A stretch of 61,668 nucleotides of DNA. Origin: Streptomyces galbus (GTDB taxonomy: Bacteria > Actinomycetota > Actinomycetes > Streptomycetales > Streptomycetaceae). Below, piece after piece: positions 33,866 to 43,535 of the stretch. The stretch lies in NCBI RefSeq assembly GCF_005280195.1, contig NZ_SZPR01000022.1, positions 1-61,668 on the forward strand. Reading direction: 5' to 3'. Position 1 is the first letter of the stretch; each line of letters begins with the position of its first letter. The notes below the pieces were generated by a model, which was given only the letters and a program-made list of their open reading frames with translations, did not search any database and had not been told where the DNA came from. The translations under genes and the position numbers were made by a program.

Positions 33866-36058
33866 TCAGAGCAGGCACAGCGCCATGACGGCGAAGTCGT
33901 CGTCCAGGGGGCGGGGGGTGAAGTCGATGATGGCTTGCTCGAGGGCGGCGATGACGTCCTGGGCGGATCCGTTGCGGGTGGCGTGCAGGACGTGCCGGAT
34001 GCCTTCTTCGCCCAGCATCCTGTCGGGGGCCCGTCGTTCGGTGACGCCGTCGGTGTAGAACAGCAGCAGGTCACCGGGATGCAGCGGGTAGGTGATGGTG
34101 TGCAGCCGGGGCGTGGGGACGACTCCCAGGAGGGTTCCTGCCTGGCCGAGGGCGGTGATCTGACCGTTGGCGTGACGCAGGAGGGGTCTGGGGTGACCGC
34201 CGAGGGTGAGGGTGAGCGTGGCGGTGTGCCGGCCGAGGTGGAGCCGGGCGTAGGCGGCGGTGCAAAAGCGCGGCTGCTGCGATTCGGCGAGCACGGCGGT
34301 ATTGATGGCCTGCAGGACCGCGGCGGGATGGTCGTCGGCTCTTGCGGCGGCACGGGCGGTGTGCCGCACGAGACCGGTCAGGGCTGCGGCGTGTGGTCCT
34401 TTGCCGCACACGTCCCCGATGGCAATCATCCAGGTGTCCTTGCCGGTGGGGACGATGTCGTAGAAGTCGCCGCCGACAAGGGTGCCTTCCGCTCCGGGGT
34501 GGTAGCAGGCGGCGAGTTCCATACCGGGAAGACTGGGCAGTTCGCCCGGCAGGAGACTGGCCTGGAGCGTGTGGGCGACATCGCGCTGTTCCGCGTATCG
34601 GCGCGCGTTGATGACGGCCTGGGTGGCGCGTTGAGCGAGTTCCTGTGCGAAGGGGACGTCCGCGGGTGTGAAAAGGGCGGAGGCGGTTGCCGACTGCATG
34701 AGGACCATGGATCCGATGACGCTGCCAGTGTGGGCCATGGGTACGGCAAGCCACGATGCGGCGGGGACCAGGCGGCGCAGCGCGGCCCGGTGTTCTGTGC
34801 TGCGGGCCAGCTGATCGAGGGTGCCAGGCACGTTGGTGACCAGCTCGTGCTCTCCGGTGCGTATGACAGCGCCGATGCCCCCTGCGGCGTCGAGTTGCGG
34901 AGGAAATCGGTGTAGGAGGGAGCGCAGGCTTTCTTCCTGGTCAGCGTCGTGGTGCCGCACGGTCGCCAGGGCGGGTTGTCCGGTGCGGTCGACGAGATGG
35001 ATGACGCAGCCGTCGGCGATGCGGGGGACGACCGCCTCCACGATGTTGTCGAAGGTGGTGCTGGTATCCAGCGAGGTGGGCAAGAGGCGTCCCAGGTCGG
35101 CGAGAACCTGGAGCTGGGCGTGGGCTTTGTCGAGGGTGGCGCGCAAGCGGATGCGTTCCACGGCCTGCGCGCAGTGGTCGACCAGGGCGGTGAGGAAGGC
35201 TCGTTCTGCGGCGTCGAAAGGGTGCCGGATGGCGAAGTGGAAGCTGACAGCCCCCAAGAGGGTGCTGCTTGTCTGCAACGGCAGGACCGCGGTTGACTGG
35301 TGCCGGTCGGTGAAGAACGGCGCGGCTTCGGGGAATGCCTCGCCTCGTTCTGCTGAGGTGCTGAAGTACAGCGGTTGTCCCGTGCGAGCGGTGTGCGCCA
35401 TGGGATACGGCGCGTTCACGCTGAAGGGAACAGGAGGGCGCGGCCCCTCTTCGGCGTCATGGATATGACGCACGACGTAGGTGTTGCTGTCCGGCTCGTT
35501 CAGCACAGCACCACCCGCTGTTGCGCCGACCGCAGGCATGATTTGGGTGGTCAGCGTGCGCAGTACCTCGTCCGTCTCGGCCGCGCTGGCCAGTTCCGTG
35601 GTGACGGCGGCGAGCAGTTCCGCGCGCAGCACGCGGGCGCTGTTGTCTCGCAAAACCCACAGCAGTCGGTTGTCGCCGATGCGCAGGGCTTGGTACTCGT
35701 AGTCCGCGGGACGGTACGTCGCGTCCTGCGTCCACACGAAGGCACCAGACTCGCTGACACCGGTGTTGAGCACACGCATGCAGGCGGCGAACGAGCCGTT
35801 GTCCACCATCTGCGGCCACAACTGGCTGCACAGACCGCCGATCGCAGCTCCGGGGTTAGGTTGCCCCGATCTGGCGGCCTTGTTCATGTACTCCACGCGC
35901 ATGTCCACGGCCTGTCCGGCGTCATTGCGCAGGGCGGCGGACACAGACACGGCGTCCGGCAGGTGCTCCAACGCGTCTACGAAGCCCGACATCGGCAACG
36001 GCCACCGGCCGACGGGTCTGTGAGACGAGGAAGGTTGTTCCTGTCCGGAGGCGAGCAT
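33866..36058 (-). CDS. PAS-GAF-GAF-SpoIIE PP2C-type protein phosphatase
   Basis: 730 residues from the ATG at 36058. A PAS-like region (about 20-130) is followed by two GAF domains (about 145-310 and 320-490) and a SpoIIE-type PP2C domain. Metal-binding motifs are intact: LVGGDFYDIV, IAIGDVCGKGPHAA, FYTDGVTERR and LDDDFAVMAL. It is therefore probably an active RsbU-like phosphatase that dephosphorylates a STAS protein in response to a ligand or redox signal sensed by the PAS/GAF part. No membrane segment. Expected partner: the STAS protein at 33299 or those near 46 and 48 kb. Confidence 0.85.
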   Translation of the reverse strand: MLASGQEQPSSSHRPVGRWPLPMSGFVDALEHLPDAVSVSAALRNDAGQAVDMRVEYMNKAARSGQPNPGAAIGGLCSQLWPQMVDNGSFAACMRVLNTGVSESGAFVWTQDATYRPADYEYQALRIGDNRLLWVLRDNSARVLRAELLAAVTTELASAAETDEVLRTLTTQIMPAVGATAGGAVLNEPDSNTYVVRHIHDAEEGPRPPVPFSVNAPYPMAHTARTGQPLYFSTSAERGEAFPEAAPFFTDRHQSTAVLPLQTSSTLLGAVSFHFAIRHPFDAAERAFLTALVDHCAQAVERIRLRATLDKAHAQLQVLADLGRLLPTSLDTSTTFDNIVEAVVPRIADGCVIHLVDRTGQPALATVRHHDADQEESLRSLLHRFPPQLDAAGGIGAVIRTGEHELVTNVPGTLDQLARSTEHRAALRRLVPAASWLAVPMAHTGSVIGSMVLMQSATASALFTPADVPFAQELAQRATQAVINARRYAEQRDVAHTLQASLLPGELPSLPGMELAACYHPGAEGTLVGGDFYDIVPTGKDTWMIAIGDVCGKGPHAAALTGLVRHTARAAARADDHPAAVLQAINTAVLAESQQPRFCTAAYARLHLGRHTATLTLTLGGHPRPLLRHANGQITALGQAGTLLGVVPTPRLHTITYPLHPGDLLLFYTDGVTERRAPDRMLGEEGIRHVLHATRNGSAQDVIAALEQAIIDFTPRPLDDDFAVMALCLL

Positions 36059-37001
36059 CGTTGGTGCTTCCTTACCGCTGGATCTACGGCGTGCGTTGCA
36101 CGGGGCACACAACGTGCCCGCTCAGTATGACTTCGGCTCGCGGTGGCCTATCACGCCCGGCACCGGAAGTTACGTGATGATGGGCACGTTCTGACTGCCA
36201 TTTTGCTGTTTCACCCGGCATGTCCTGCTGAGGCGGGGGCATAGGCGGCCCTCACGCCTGGAAATGGAAGGTCTCGGCGGATCGGCGGCATCGTCGCTTC
36301 GACGGAATGCGGCCTGCCGTGTCGGGAGGGCCTGCGCCGCTGTCCGCCCCTGGATAGCCACCCGTCGACCGGGTAAACGAACGTCCTCGGCGGTGTCCAG
36401 AAGGGAGGGATGGATGCACCGAACGCGCAAGCCGGCCAACCCGATCACGCTGGACGAGCGGAGGAAAGGGTGCCGCCCCATCCTGGTCGCCTGCGTTGTT
36501 TGACCGGCTATGCCAGAGAGGTGTCGCTGCTGCGGGCCGACCGGTGTTGGTTCGACTCGGTACGCAGGGATAGATGCTGCCGCGCCCGGCCTGCGAGCCC
36601 CACTGCATCCTGCGGACGCTTTCCGTTAACGGGCGCCGGCTCAGCCGTCCTCCACGGCGCCGTGGGCCGACTGCGCGAGCTCTCCTCGGCGGTGCCCCTA
36701 GCGTCTCGGCCCGCCCGCTCCCGGGTCGGCGCAGTCCCAGGCGAAGTCCCGCTCGGCTGCGAGGTCGCGACTCAAGGACTTTCGCGTAGACGTCTCACGT
36801 GTGGCCGATCACGGGTAAGTGACTTCACAAGCGGCAGCTCCAGCGACTGTTGCCGTTTGACAACAATGGTCATGAGGCAACAAAGTGGCGGTGTCGGATG
36901 TACGCGGGAGGACCTGGAATGCTCCGGTGGACGGAGACCGCTCCGTGTGCTGGCCACGGCCGCCGAAGGCAGGCGGTTGCGCAAGGGCCGGCACCGGCCC
37001 T
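36059..37001. other. 943-nt region without a recognisable gene; contains nested inverted repeats
   Basis: No convincing protein on either strand. At 36849-36881, GTTGCC and GGCAAC form an inverted repeat enclosing TTGACA (36857-36862) and TGAC-N7-GTCA. The 14-mer TTGACAAC-N-ATGGT is shared with the MarR operator at 21461. It resembles a regulated promoter reading rightwards, but the first gene to the right is the antiparallel MarR gene. Confidence 0.4.
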
Positions 37002-37484
37002 TCAGGCACTGCGGCTTCCGGAGTCCGGCGCGTCGTCGTGTATCTGCGTTGCCGCAGTGGCGCAGAACGACTCCAGGCCCTCCAGCAGCGCGATGCGCTT
37101 GGACGCCGGCATATCAGCCAGCACTTTCTGCAGTTCTCTCTCCCTGCGGGCGCGCAGGTCGGCGAGGAAGGCCCGGCCGCGGCCGCTCAGGTGCAGCCGC
37201 ACCTCACGCCGGTTTTCCGGGCTCGGTACCCGCTCCACGAAACCGGCGGCCTGGAGCCGGTCGCACAGCCGGCTGGTGGATGACGGGGTCGATGCCAGGT
37301 GTTCCGTCAGTGTGCGCAGGTTGATGCCATTGTGGTGCCCCAGGATGTGCAGCACGCGCAGTTGAGAGGCGGAGGTGGGCGCGGTGGATGTCCGGCCCCA
37401 CACGACTTCCAGCAGCTCGACGGCCGTCGTGGTCACGCGCGCGACCTCGTCGGGCTCAGGGCGGCGGAAGGCAGTCACAGTCAC
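37002..37484 (-). CDS. MarR-family transcriptional regulator
   Basis: 160 residues. Winged-helix: INLRTLTEHLASTPSSTSRL, recognition helix CDRLQAAGFVERVPSPENRR and wing EVRLHLSGRG. The N-terminus is longer than in the 21-kb MarR and the two are not close. It is divergent, across 149 nt, from a GAF-PP2C gene that it may regulate. The C-terminus is rich in Asp/Ser. Confidence 0.85.
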   Translation of the reverse strand: MTVTAFRRPEPDEVARVTTTAVELLEVVWGRTSTAPTSASQLRVLHILGHHNGINLRTLTEHLASTPSSTSRLCDRLQAAGFVERVPSPENRREVRLHLSGRGRAFLADLRARRERELQKVLADMPASKRIALLEGLESFCATAATQIHDDAPDSGSRSA

Positions 37485-37633
37485 ACTCTCGCAGGCACTG
37501 GGATAGCTGCCAGCGTACTAGGCGCGTGCGCTGGCCACAGATGGCTCGTGCGGCCGCACACCTTCTGGCAGAACTCTTGCCGTGTAAGTGAGACATATGC
37601 GTATTCAGGCATAAGATTGGTTTAGGTTCCTTT

Positions 37634-38806
37634 ATGTATAGATTCCAAGCCGCTGAACGTGCCCTGCGCACGGCGGCTCCCCACGATCTGCTCGACGCTG
37701 TCCGGGCCGTACTAGCGAAGGAGTACGGCGCGGAAGCCGTTGAGCTGTTCATGGCCGACTACGGCCTGACGGTGCTCCAGCCTGTGTCGGTGCTGCCGCA
37801 CACCCTCGAACCGGTCTCTGTGCACAACAGCCCAGCGGGCCGGGCCTTCGGGTCGCAGGAGCTGCACGGGGAGGAGCTGGGTGAGGGGAAGGTGCGGCTG
37901 CACCTTCCGGTCACTGTGCGCGGCGACAGGCTGGGAGTGCTGTCCGTGACGCTGCCGGACAGGGACGCTGCTCTCGACCGCGCGGAAGAACTCTGCGACG
38001 TCGCCGATGTCCTGGGACACGAGGTGATCGTGGCCGAACGGGACACCGACCTGTACCTGCAGGCTCGCCGCAAGGACCGGCTCACACTGGCTGCCGAGAT
38101 GCAGTGGCAGCTGCTGCCCGGCCGCTCCTGCTCGCGCCCCGAATACGACCTGGGGGCACAACTGGAACCCGCCTACGCGATCTATGGTGACAACTTCGAC
38201 TGGTCAGCCACCGCCGACCGCCTGATGCTGTACGTCACCAACGGCATGGGCGAGGGCATAGAGGCCTCCCTGCTGACCAACCTGGCCATCAACGCACTGC
38301 GCAACGCCCGGCGTGCCGGCATCCCTATTGCTGACCAGGCAGCCCTGGCTGACCAGGCTGTCTACGCCCATTACCAAGGGCGCGCCTACCTGTCGGTGGT
38401 GATGTTCGACTTCGAGCTGGCGAGTGGCCGTGCCAGGGTCGTGGACGCCGGTTCCCCCCAGCTCCTGCGCCTGCGGGGCGGCGTCATCGAGCCGGTCGCC
38501 TTCGATGCTCAGCTGCCGCTGGGCATGTTCGAGGAGACCGACTACGTTGCGCAGGACTTCCAGGCCGAGCCCGGCGACCGGCTCGTCTTCGTCAGCGACG
38601 GAGTCCATGCGGTGGCCTCGCCCAACGGCGAGGCCTACGGGGAGGCAGCCCTCGCCCGGGCCATCCAGTCCACCCGCCTGCTGCCCGCCGCCGAGGTGCC
38701 GCGCGCCATCCTGCGGGAGCTGACCGGTCACCGCGGCGAGACCGTGCCCGACGATGACGCTCTGGTGGTCTGCCTGGACTGGCGCGGTCGGCCGGAGGGT
38801 TCCTGA
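37634..38806 (+). CDS. SpoIIE-type PP2C phosphatase with altered metal site
   Basis: 390 residues. Residues 1-150 resemble a GAF-like sensor. The SpoIIE domain follows (about 160-385). The first motif reads IYGDNFDWSA instead of GGDFYD, and the second reads YVTNGMGEGIEASLL, where the usual GDV.GHG Asp is Asn. The last Asp motif (DDDALVVCLD) is present. A streptomycete subgroup shares this change, as far as I recall; activity may be reduced or metal use altered. It lies 131 nt before the stressosome operon in the same direction. Confidence 0.8.
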   Translation: MYRFQAAERALRTAAPHDLLDAVRAVLAKEYGAEAVELFMADYGLTVLQPVSVLPHTLEPVSVHNSPAGRAFGSQELHGEELGEGKVRLHLPVTVRGDRLGVLSVTLPDRDAALDRAEELCDVADVLGHEVIVAERDTDLYLQARRKDRLTLAAEMQWQLLPGRSCSRPEYDLGAQLEPAYAIYGDNFDWSATADRLMLYVTNGMGEGIEASLLTNLAINALRNARRAGIPIADQAALADQAVYAHYQGRAYLSVVMFDFELASGRARVVDAGSPQLLRLRGGVIEPVAFDAQLPLGMFEETDYVAQDFQAEPGDRLVFVSDGVHAVASPNGEAYGEAALARAIQSTRLLPAAEVPRAILRELTGHRGETVPDDDALVVCLDWRGRPEGS

Positions 38807-38937
38807 CCGTGCCTTGGGGCGATCGTGACAATCACGTGTTGTTCCGCTTACCGGCCCGGGTTAACGTTTGTCATATAGCAATATTTGCATGATGGCTTGC
38901 CGCGTGGCGGGCCGCAGAGCCTCGCAGCAAGGAGACG

Positions 38938-39837
38938 ATGCAGGTGGCGGAGCAGCACGACGTGACCCCGGAAGTCGCGCAGGAGTTGGGAGGCTTCCTC
39001 GAACAGCGCCGTGAGCAGATCGCCCAGCGGTGGGCGGACGCCGCCCTGTTCCGCACCGTCTTCACCGTCTCGCGCGATGAGGCGGTCGAAGCGTGCAAGG
39101 CCGTGGTCGACGCCCTGGCGGACGTGGCCTGCTCCGGCCGGCTCGAGGACATCCACGCACCGGGCTTCGACACCGTGAGAGAGCAGCTCAGCCGGATGGC
39201 CGCCACCCGCGCGCAGGCCGGCTTCAGCCCCTCCCAGGTCGCCGGCGAGGTCGCCGGCCTGCGTCAGCCGGCCGCCGCCCTGCTGCAGGCCGAGTTCGAC
39301 GACCCCCGCGCCGAGCACGCGCACGCCTGCGCGCTCGCTCTCACCGTTCTCCTCGGCACACTGCGCCTGGTAGTCATGGAGACGACCGTCAACTCCGGTG
39401 AGGCACTGATCGCCCGGCAACGCGAGCAACTGCTGGAAGTGGCCACCCCCGTCATCAAACTGTGGGAGAACATCGTCGCCGTGCCGCTGATCGGCACACT
39501 GGACAGCGCCCGCAGCCAAGTCGTGATGGAAAGCCTGCTCGAGGCGATCGTTCACGAGCGAGCCCGCTACGCCATCCTCGACATCACGGGTGTGCCCACC
39601 GTCGACTCCCTCGTCGCACAGCACCTGATGAAGACCGTCGCCGCCGCCCGGCTGATGGGCGCCCACTGCATCGTCTCAGGCATCCGGCCGGCGATCGCAC
39701 AGACCATCGTCCACCTCGGCATCGACCTGGGAACGATCACCACACGGGCCGGACTCGCCGATGCCCTGGCGTATGCACTCGGCCAGCAGGGCATCGTCGT
39801 CTCCCCGAGCCCCGCCGCAGGAGCGATCCCGCGGTGA
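38938..39837 (+). CDS. rsbR: RsbR-like stressosome scaffold (STAS)
   Basis: 299 residues. The N-terminal 150 residues are the all-helical sensor (non-haem globin type), the rest a STAS domain. YAILDITGVPTVDSLVAQHL and GIRPAIAQTIVHLGIDL align with Bacillus RsbRA. Thr256 (IAQTIV) corresponds to RsbRA Thr205, while Ser224 (VDSLVA) stands at the Thr171 position. RsbR and RsbS form a large stressosome that holds RsbT until stress. First gene of five that overlap by 4 nt each. AAGGAG lies upstream of the ATG. Confidence 0.88.
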   Translation: MQVAEQHDVTPEVAQELGGFLEQRREQIAQRWADAALFRTVFTVSRDEAVEACKAVVDALADVACSGRLEDIHAPGFDTVREQLSRMAATRAQAGFSPSQVAGEVAGLRQPAAALLQAEFDDPRAEHAHACALALTVLLGTLRLVVMETTVNSGEALIARQREQLLEVATPVIKLWENIVAVPLIGTLDSARSQVVMESLLEAIVHERARYAILDITGVPTVDSLVAQHLMKTVAAARLMGAHCIVSGIRPAIAQTIVHLGIDLGTITTRAGLADALAYALGQQGIVVSPSPAAGAIPR

Positions 39838-40253
39838 CCGCGAGCTCCGCCACGCACGCGAACGCAGTGCCCGTCCTGGCGCTCGGCGACATCCTGCTGA
39901 TCACACTGCAGGGAGAACTGCACGACACCTCGGCCGAACAGCTGCAGTACGACATCTCCCACCGCATCGCCCACAGCCCGCTGCCGGTCAACGGCGTCGT
40001 CATCGACATCTCCGGTGTGGACATCGTCGACTCCTTCCTCGGCCGCATCCTGGCCGAGATCGCAGCGACCGCCCGCCTGCTGGCCGCACAGACAGTGCTG
40101 GCCGGGATGCGCCCGGCCGTCGCCATCACTCTGGTCGAACTGGGACTGACCCTGCCCGGACTGGACACCGCGCTGAACGTCGACAGGGCACTGGCCCTGC
40201 TGGGCCGCGCCCCTGCGGCACCCCCACCCACACGCCCGGAAGAGGGTGCGTGA
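39834..40253 (+). CDS. rsbS: RsbS-like STAS antagonist
   Basis: 139 residues from the GTG in the rsbR stop (GTGA). A single STAS domain: VPVLALGDILLITLQGELHD, VIDISGVDIVDSFLGRILAE and MRPAVAITLVELGLTL. Ser67 in VDSFLGR corresponds to Bacillus RsbS Ser59, the residue phosphorylated by RsbT to release it. The Pro-rich C-terminal tail (PAAPPPTRPEEGA) is an extension not found in Bacillus. Confidence 0.88.
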   Translation: MTASSATHANAVPVLALGDILLITLQGELHDTSAEQLQYDISHRIAHSPLPVNGVVIDISGVDIVDSFLGRILAEIAATARLLAAQTVLAGMRPAVAITLVELGLTLPGLDTALNVDRALALLGRAPAAPPPTRPEEGA

Positions 40254-40696
40254 TGCATGCCCCACTCGCCCCGACCACACATCTACCCATCGGCTCGGAC
40301 GCAGACCTCGCCTGGGTACGCCAGCAGGTGCGCAAAACCGCTACCGACCTCGGTTTCGGCCTGATCCAGCAGACGAAGCTAGTCACCGCGACCAGCGAGC
40401 TGGCCCGCAACACGCTGGTGCACGGTGGGGGCGGCCACGTGGAAGTAACCCCCCTGCGGGCCGGACACGTCTGCGGTCTGCGCCTGTCCTTCGTCGATGC
40501 AGGTCCCGGCATTCGCGACCTCGACCTGGCCATGACCGACGGCTACACCTCCGGCGGCGGCCTCGGCCTGGGCCTGAGCGGAGCCAAACGGCTCGTGCAG
40601 GAACTCATCGTCGACAGCTGTCCCGGCCGGGGCACGACCGTGACCGTCACCGACTGGGCCTCGGGCCTGCCCGCACCGCGCACAGGCACGCGATGA
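40253..40696 (+). CDS. rsbT: RsbT-like serine kinase (HATPase)
   Basis: 147 residues. GTG at 40250 and ATG at 40253 are both in frame; the ATG overlaps the rsbS stop (TGATG). N-box LVTATSELARNTLVHGGGG, G1 FVDAGPGIRDLDLA and G2 SGGGLGLGLSGAKRL are intact, so it should bind ATP and phosphorylate RsbS/RsbR. Released RsbT activates an RsbU-type phosphatase, here most likely the last gene of this operon. Confidence 0.88.
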   Translation: MHAPLAPTTHLPIGSDADLAWVRQQVRKTATDLGFGLIQQTKLVTATSELARNTLVHGGGGHVEVTPLRAGHVCGLRLSFVDAGPGIRDLDLAMTDGYTSGGGLGLGLSGAKRLVQELIVDSCPGRGTTVTVTDWASGLPAPRTGTR

Positions 40697-41760
40697 GCAG
40701 GGTCTGGGACATCCCGGTCCAGGACTCCACCCGGGTCCGGGATGTCCGCGTCGCCGCCGAAGAAGCCTGCGCCCACGCCAGCCTGGACGCGCACCGCACA
40801 GCGGTCGCGGCACTGGTCGCCACCGAGCTGGCCACCAATCTCGTCAAGCACGCCAGTGAGGGCCGCATCGTCATCAACCTGGCCAGCCCCTCAGACACCC
40901 GGACACAAACCGTGTCCTGCGTGCAGATCACCTCGCTCGACCACGGCCCCGGCATCAGCGACGTGTCGGCCGCGCTGCGCGACGGCTACACCACCGCCAA
41001 CTCCCTCGGCGCTGGCCTGGGCACCTGCCTGCGGATCGCCGACGAGTTCGACCTGCACTCCCGCAAGGGAACAGGCACCGTCGCCGTGGCGCGTATCAGC
41101 CCGCCGCAACCCCCACCCGCAGCCTCCTGGCCCCCGCGCCCGCATACCGGCGCCCGAGCCGGGGGCATCACCACATCCCTCTCTCAGGCCGAGCACTGCG
41201 GAGACGCCTTCGCCTGGGTACGCTCCGGCTCCACGGTCACCTTGCTGCTGACCGACGGACTCGGACACGGACCCAAGGCCGCCGAGGCGTCCACCGCCGC
41301 CGTGCAAGAAGTCCACCGACACGCTGGTCGTGCACCCACCGACCTCCTGCGACTCCTGCACACCGCACTGAACAGCACACGCGGCGCAGCTATCGGCATC
41401 GCCCAACTCGACGAAGACACCGACCAGCTCTCCTTCGCCGGCGTCGGCAACATCGGTGCCAGACTGCGCACCCGCGACGGGTGGCAGCCCCTCATCTCCC
41501 ACCCAGGAATTCTCGGAGCCCGGTTCCCCACGACCGTGCCGCTCCAGCAAGCGCCCTGGCGTCCGGACAGCCTCCTCGTCCTGCACAGCGACGGACTGCC
41601 CGCACGCTGGACCCCGCCCGACGACCCCCGGCTCACCGCCCATGACCCCGCCGTGACCGCCGTGGTGATCCTGCGAGACGCCGGCAGCGGGGCACGCCCG
41701 CTGCGCGACGACACCAGCGTGGCCGTCCTGGCCCCCGCCCTCCAGGACGAACGGCTATGA
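40693..41760 (+). CDS. HATPase - PP2C fusion (second kinase fused to RsbX-like phosphatase)
   Basis: 355 residues, ATG in the rsbT stop (ATGA). Residues 1-135 are a second HATPase (ALVATELATNLVKHASEGRI, DHGPGISDVSAAL, SLGAGLGTCLRIAD). Residues 160-355 are a small PP2C/SpoIIE domain (DAFAWVRSGSTVTLLLTDGL-GHGPKAAEAS, HSDGLPA, LRDDTSVAVL). In Bacillus the RsbX phosphatase resets the stressosome by dephosphorylating RsbS and RsbR; here that function seems fused to a kinase-like module. Related fusions occur in other actinobacteria and proteobacteria. Confidence 0.85.
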   Translation: MSRVWDIPVQDSTRVRDVRVAAEEACAHASLDAHRTAVAALVATELATNLVKHASEGRIVINLASPSDTRTQTVSCVQITSLDHGPGISDVSAALRDGYTTANSLGAGLGTCLRIADEFDLHSRKGTGTVAVARISPPQPPPAASWPPRPHTGARAGGITTSLSQAEHCGDAFAWVRSGSTVTLLLTDGLGHGPKAAEASTAAVQEVHRHAGRAPTDLLRLLHTALNSTRGAAIGIAQLDEDTDQLSFAGVGNIGARLRTRDGWQPLISHPGILGARFPTTVPLQQAPWRPDSLLVLHSDGLPARWTPPDDPRLTAHDPAVTAVVILRDAGSGARPLRDDTSVAVLAPALQDERL

Positions 41761-43535
41761 CCGCAACTCCCGAAGTCTGGAAGATCGCCTCCGTCACCGA
41801 CGCGGCACAGGCCCGCGCCGCCGTCGATCAGATCGCCACAGAGGGCCAGGCTCCCGCACTGGAACGGGCCCGCTTCCTCACGTCCCTCACCGCGCGGCTG
41901 CGCCGCTGCCTGGACCAAGGAGGCCAGTGGGAACTCCTGCTCCACCGACGGCACAACACTGCCGCTCAAGACGGCCGGCTGGAAGCCGTGCTGCGGCCGG
42001 TCAACGCACCCGCGCCCGCCCTCGGCGGGGACGAAGCGCCCCTCACCTGCCCCCTGCCGCACCCGCCGTTCACAGGCCGTGTGTCCTCCCACACGCTGCT
42101 GCCCGAGGCACTCCTGCGCGCCGACGAGAACACCGCGGCCATCCTGCGCCTCCTCCAGGAACAAGAACACCTGGTACGCCTGCACCGCGAGGAACTGCAC
42201 CACACCAACCAGGGCGTACTGGCTCTGCATTCCGACCTGGAAGCCGCCTCCCTGACCCAGCAGGAACTGCTGCAAGCCGAACAGGCCGCCCGCGCCGAAG
42301 CCGAACGGGCCCGCCGCCTGCTCACCTTCCTCGGAGACGCCAGCGCCGCCATCACCGTCTCCCTGAACCCCACCACCATCCTGCGCCGCCTGTCCGACCT
42401 GCTGGTACCCGACTACGCCGCCCAACTCGACGTCTGGCTCTTCGCCGAGGACAACGACCACGGCCAACAAATCGGCGAGCACGCGGCCGCCGCAGTGACC
42501 GCCGCCCGCACAGGCCGCCCACAGCATGCCGCCCCCCACCCCGGCAACCTGCCCGGCATCAACGACCTGCCGCCCTCCGCCCTGTGCCCCGACAAGCCCG
42601 TGCTGGCCATCCCCCTCATCGCACACCGACTACTGGGCGTCCTGACCCTCACCGCGCCCGGCCCCCAATTCGACCCGGACACCTGCATCATGCTGGTCGA
42701 ACTCGCCCGCCGCGTCAGCATCGCCCTGGACAACGCCCGCCGATACGAGCAGTACCGCGACACCGCCGAGACCCTGCAACGCGCACAGCTCACCGACCTG
42801 CCCGCCGTCCCCGGCCTCCTCCTGGCCGCTCGCTACCTTCCCGCCACCCTGGGCCTCAACATCGGCGGCGACTGGTACGACGCCTTCCTCCAGCCCGACG
42901 GAAGCCTGGTCGCCGTCATAGGAGACGTGACCGGCCACGGACTGCGAGCCGCGGTCGTCATGGGACAACTGCGTACAGCCCTGCGCGCCTATGCTCTCGA
43001 GGACACCACCCCCGGCGAAATCCTGACCCGCCTGCACCGCATGGTCTGCCACCTGCAGCCCGAGCTCTACGCCACCGCAATGATCGCCCGCATCCGGCCG
43101 GGCGACCCCGAGGTGACCTGGGCATCCGCCGGCCACCCGCCCGCCATGCTCCGCAACGAAGACGGCACCGTACACGTCCTGAACGACAAGCCAGGCGTCA
43201 TGCTCGGTATCCCGGTGACCTACACCTACGCCGATCACACCGCCCAACTCCCGCCCGGCTCATCCCTGATGCTGTACACCGACGGCCTGGTCGAACGCCG
43301 GGAACACGGCATCGACCCCGGCATCGAACGCCTCACCCACCTGCTCAGCGCACTACGTACGGAAGAACACGACCTGAACACCACTGTTGAAGCCCTGCTC
43401 AAGCCACTGCTCGCCGACTCCGAACGCGACGACGACGTATGCGTGCTCCTGTGTCACGCACTGCCACCCACCAAGCCGGAGCAGGCCACACGGGCGGATC
43501 CGCCCAAGGCACAGCACAACCCGGCGCCGGAGTGA
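41757..43535 (+). CDS. RsbU-like PP2C phosphatase with coiled coil and GAF
   Basis: 592 residues, ATG in the preceding stop. The N-terminal 130 residues contain a small alpha/beta region. A long coiled coil follows (about 125-190, LQEQEHLVRLHREELHHTNQ), then a GAF domain (about 190-330) and a SpoIIE domain: NIGGDWYDAF, VIGDVTGHGLRAAVVMGQL, YTDGLVERRE and RDDDVCVLLC, all metal ligands present. It is probably the output phosphatase of the operon. The last 25 residues are disordered. Confidence 0.87.
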   Translation: MTATPEVWKIASVTDAAQARAAVDQIATEGQAPALERARFLTSLTARLRRCLDQGGQWELLLHRRHNTAAQDGRLEAVLRPVNAPAPALGGDEAPLTCPLPHPPFTGRVSSHTLLPEALLRADENTAAILRLLQEQEHLVRLHREELHHTNQGVLALHSDLEAASLTQQELLQAEQAARAEAERARRLLTFLGDASAAITVSLNPTTILRRLSDLLVPDYAAQLDVWLFAEDNDHGQQIGEHAAAAVTAARTGRPQHAAPHPGNLPGINDLPPSALCPDKPVLAIPLIAHRLLGVLTLTAPGPQFDPDTCIMLVELARRVSIALDNARRYEQYRDTAETLQRAQLTDLPAVPGLLLAARYLPATLGLNIGGDWYDAFLQPDGSLVAVIGDVTGHGLRAAVVMGQLRTALRAYALEDTTPGEILTRLHRMVCHLQPELYATAMIARIRPGDPEVTWASAGHPPAMLRNEDGTVHVLNDKPGVMLGIPVTYTYADHTAQLPPGSSLMLYTDGLVERREHGIDPGIERLTHLLSALRTEEHDLNTTVEALLKPLLADSERDDDVCVLLCHALPPTKPEQATRADPPKAQHNPAPE

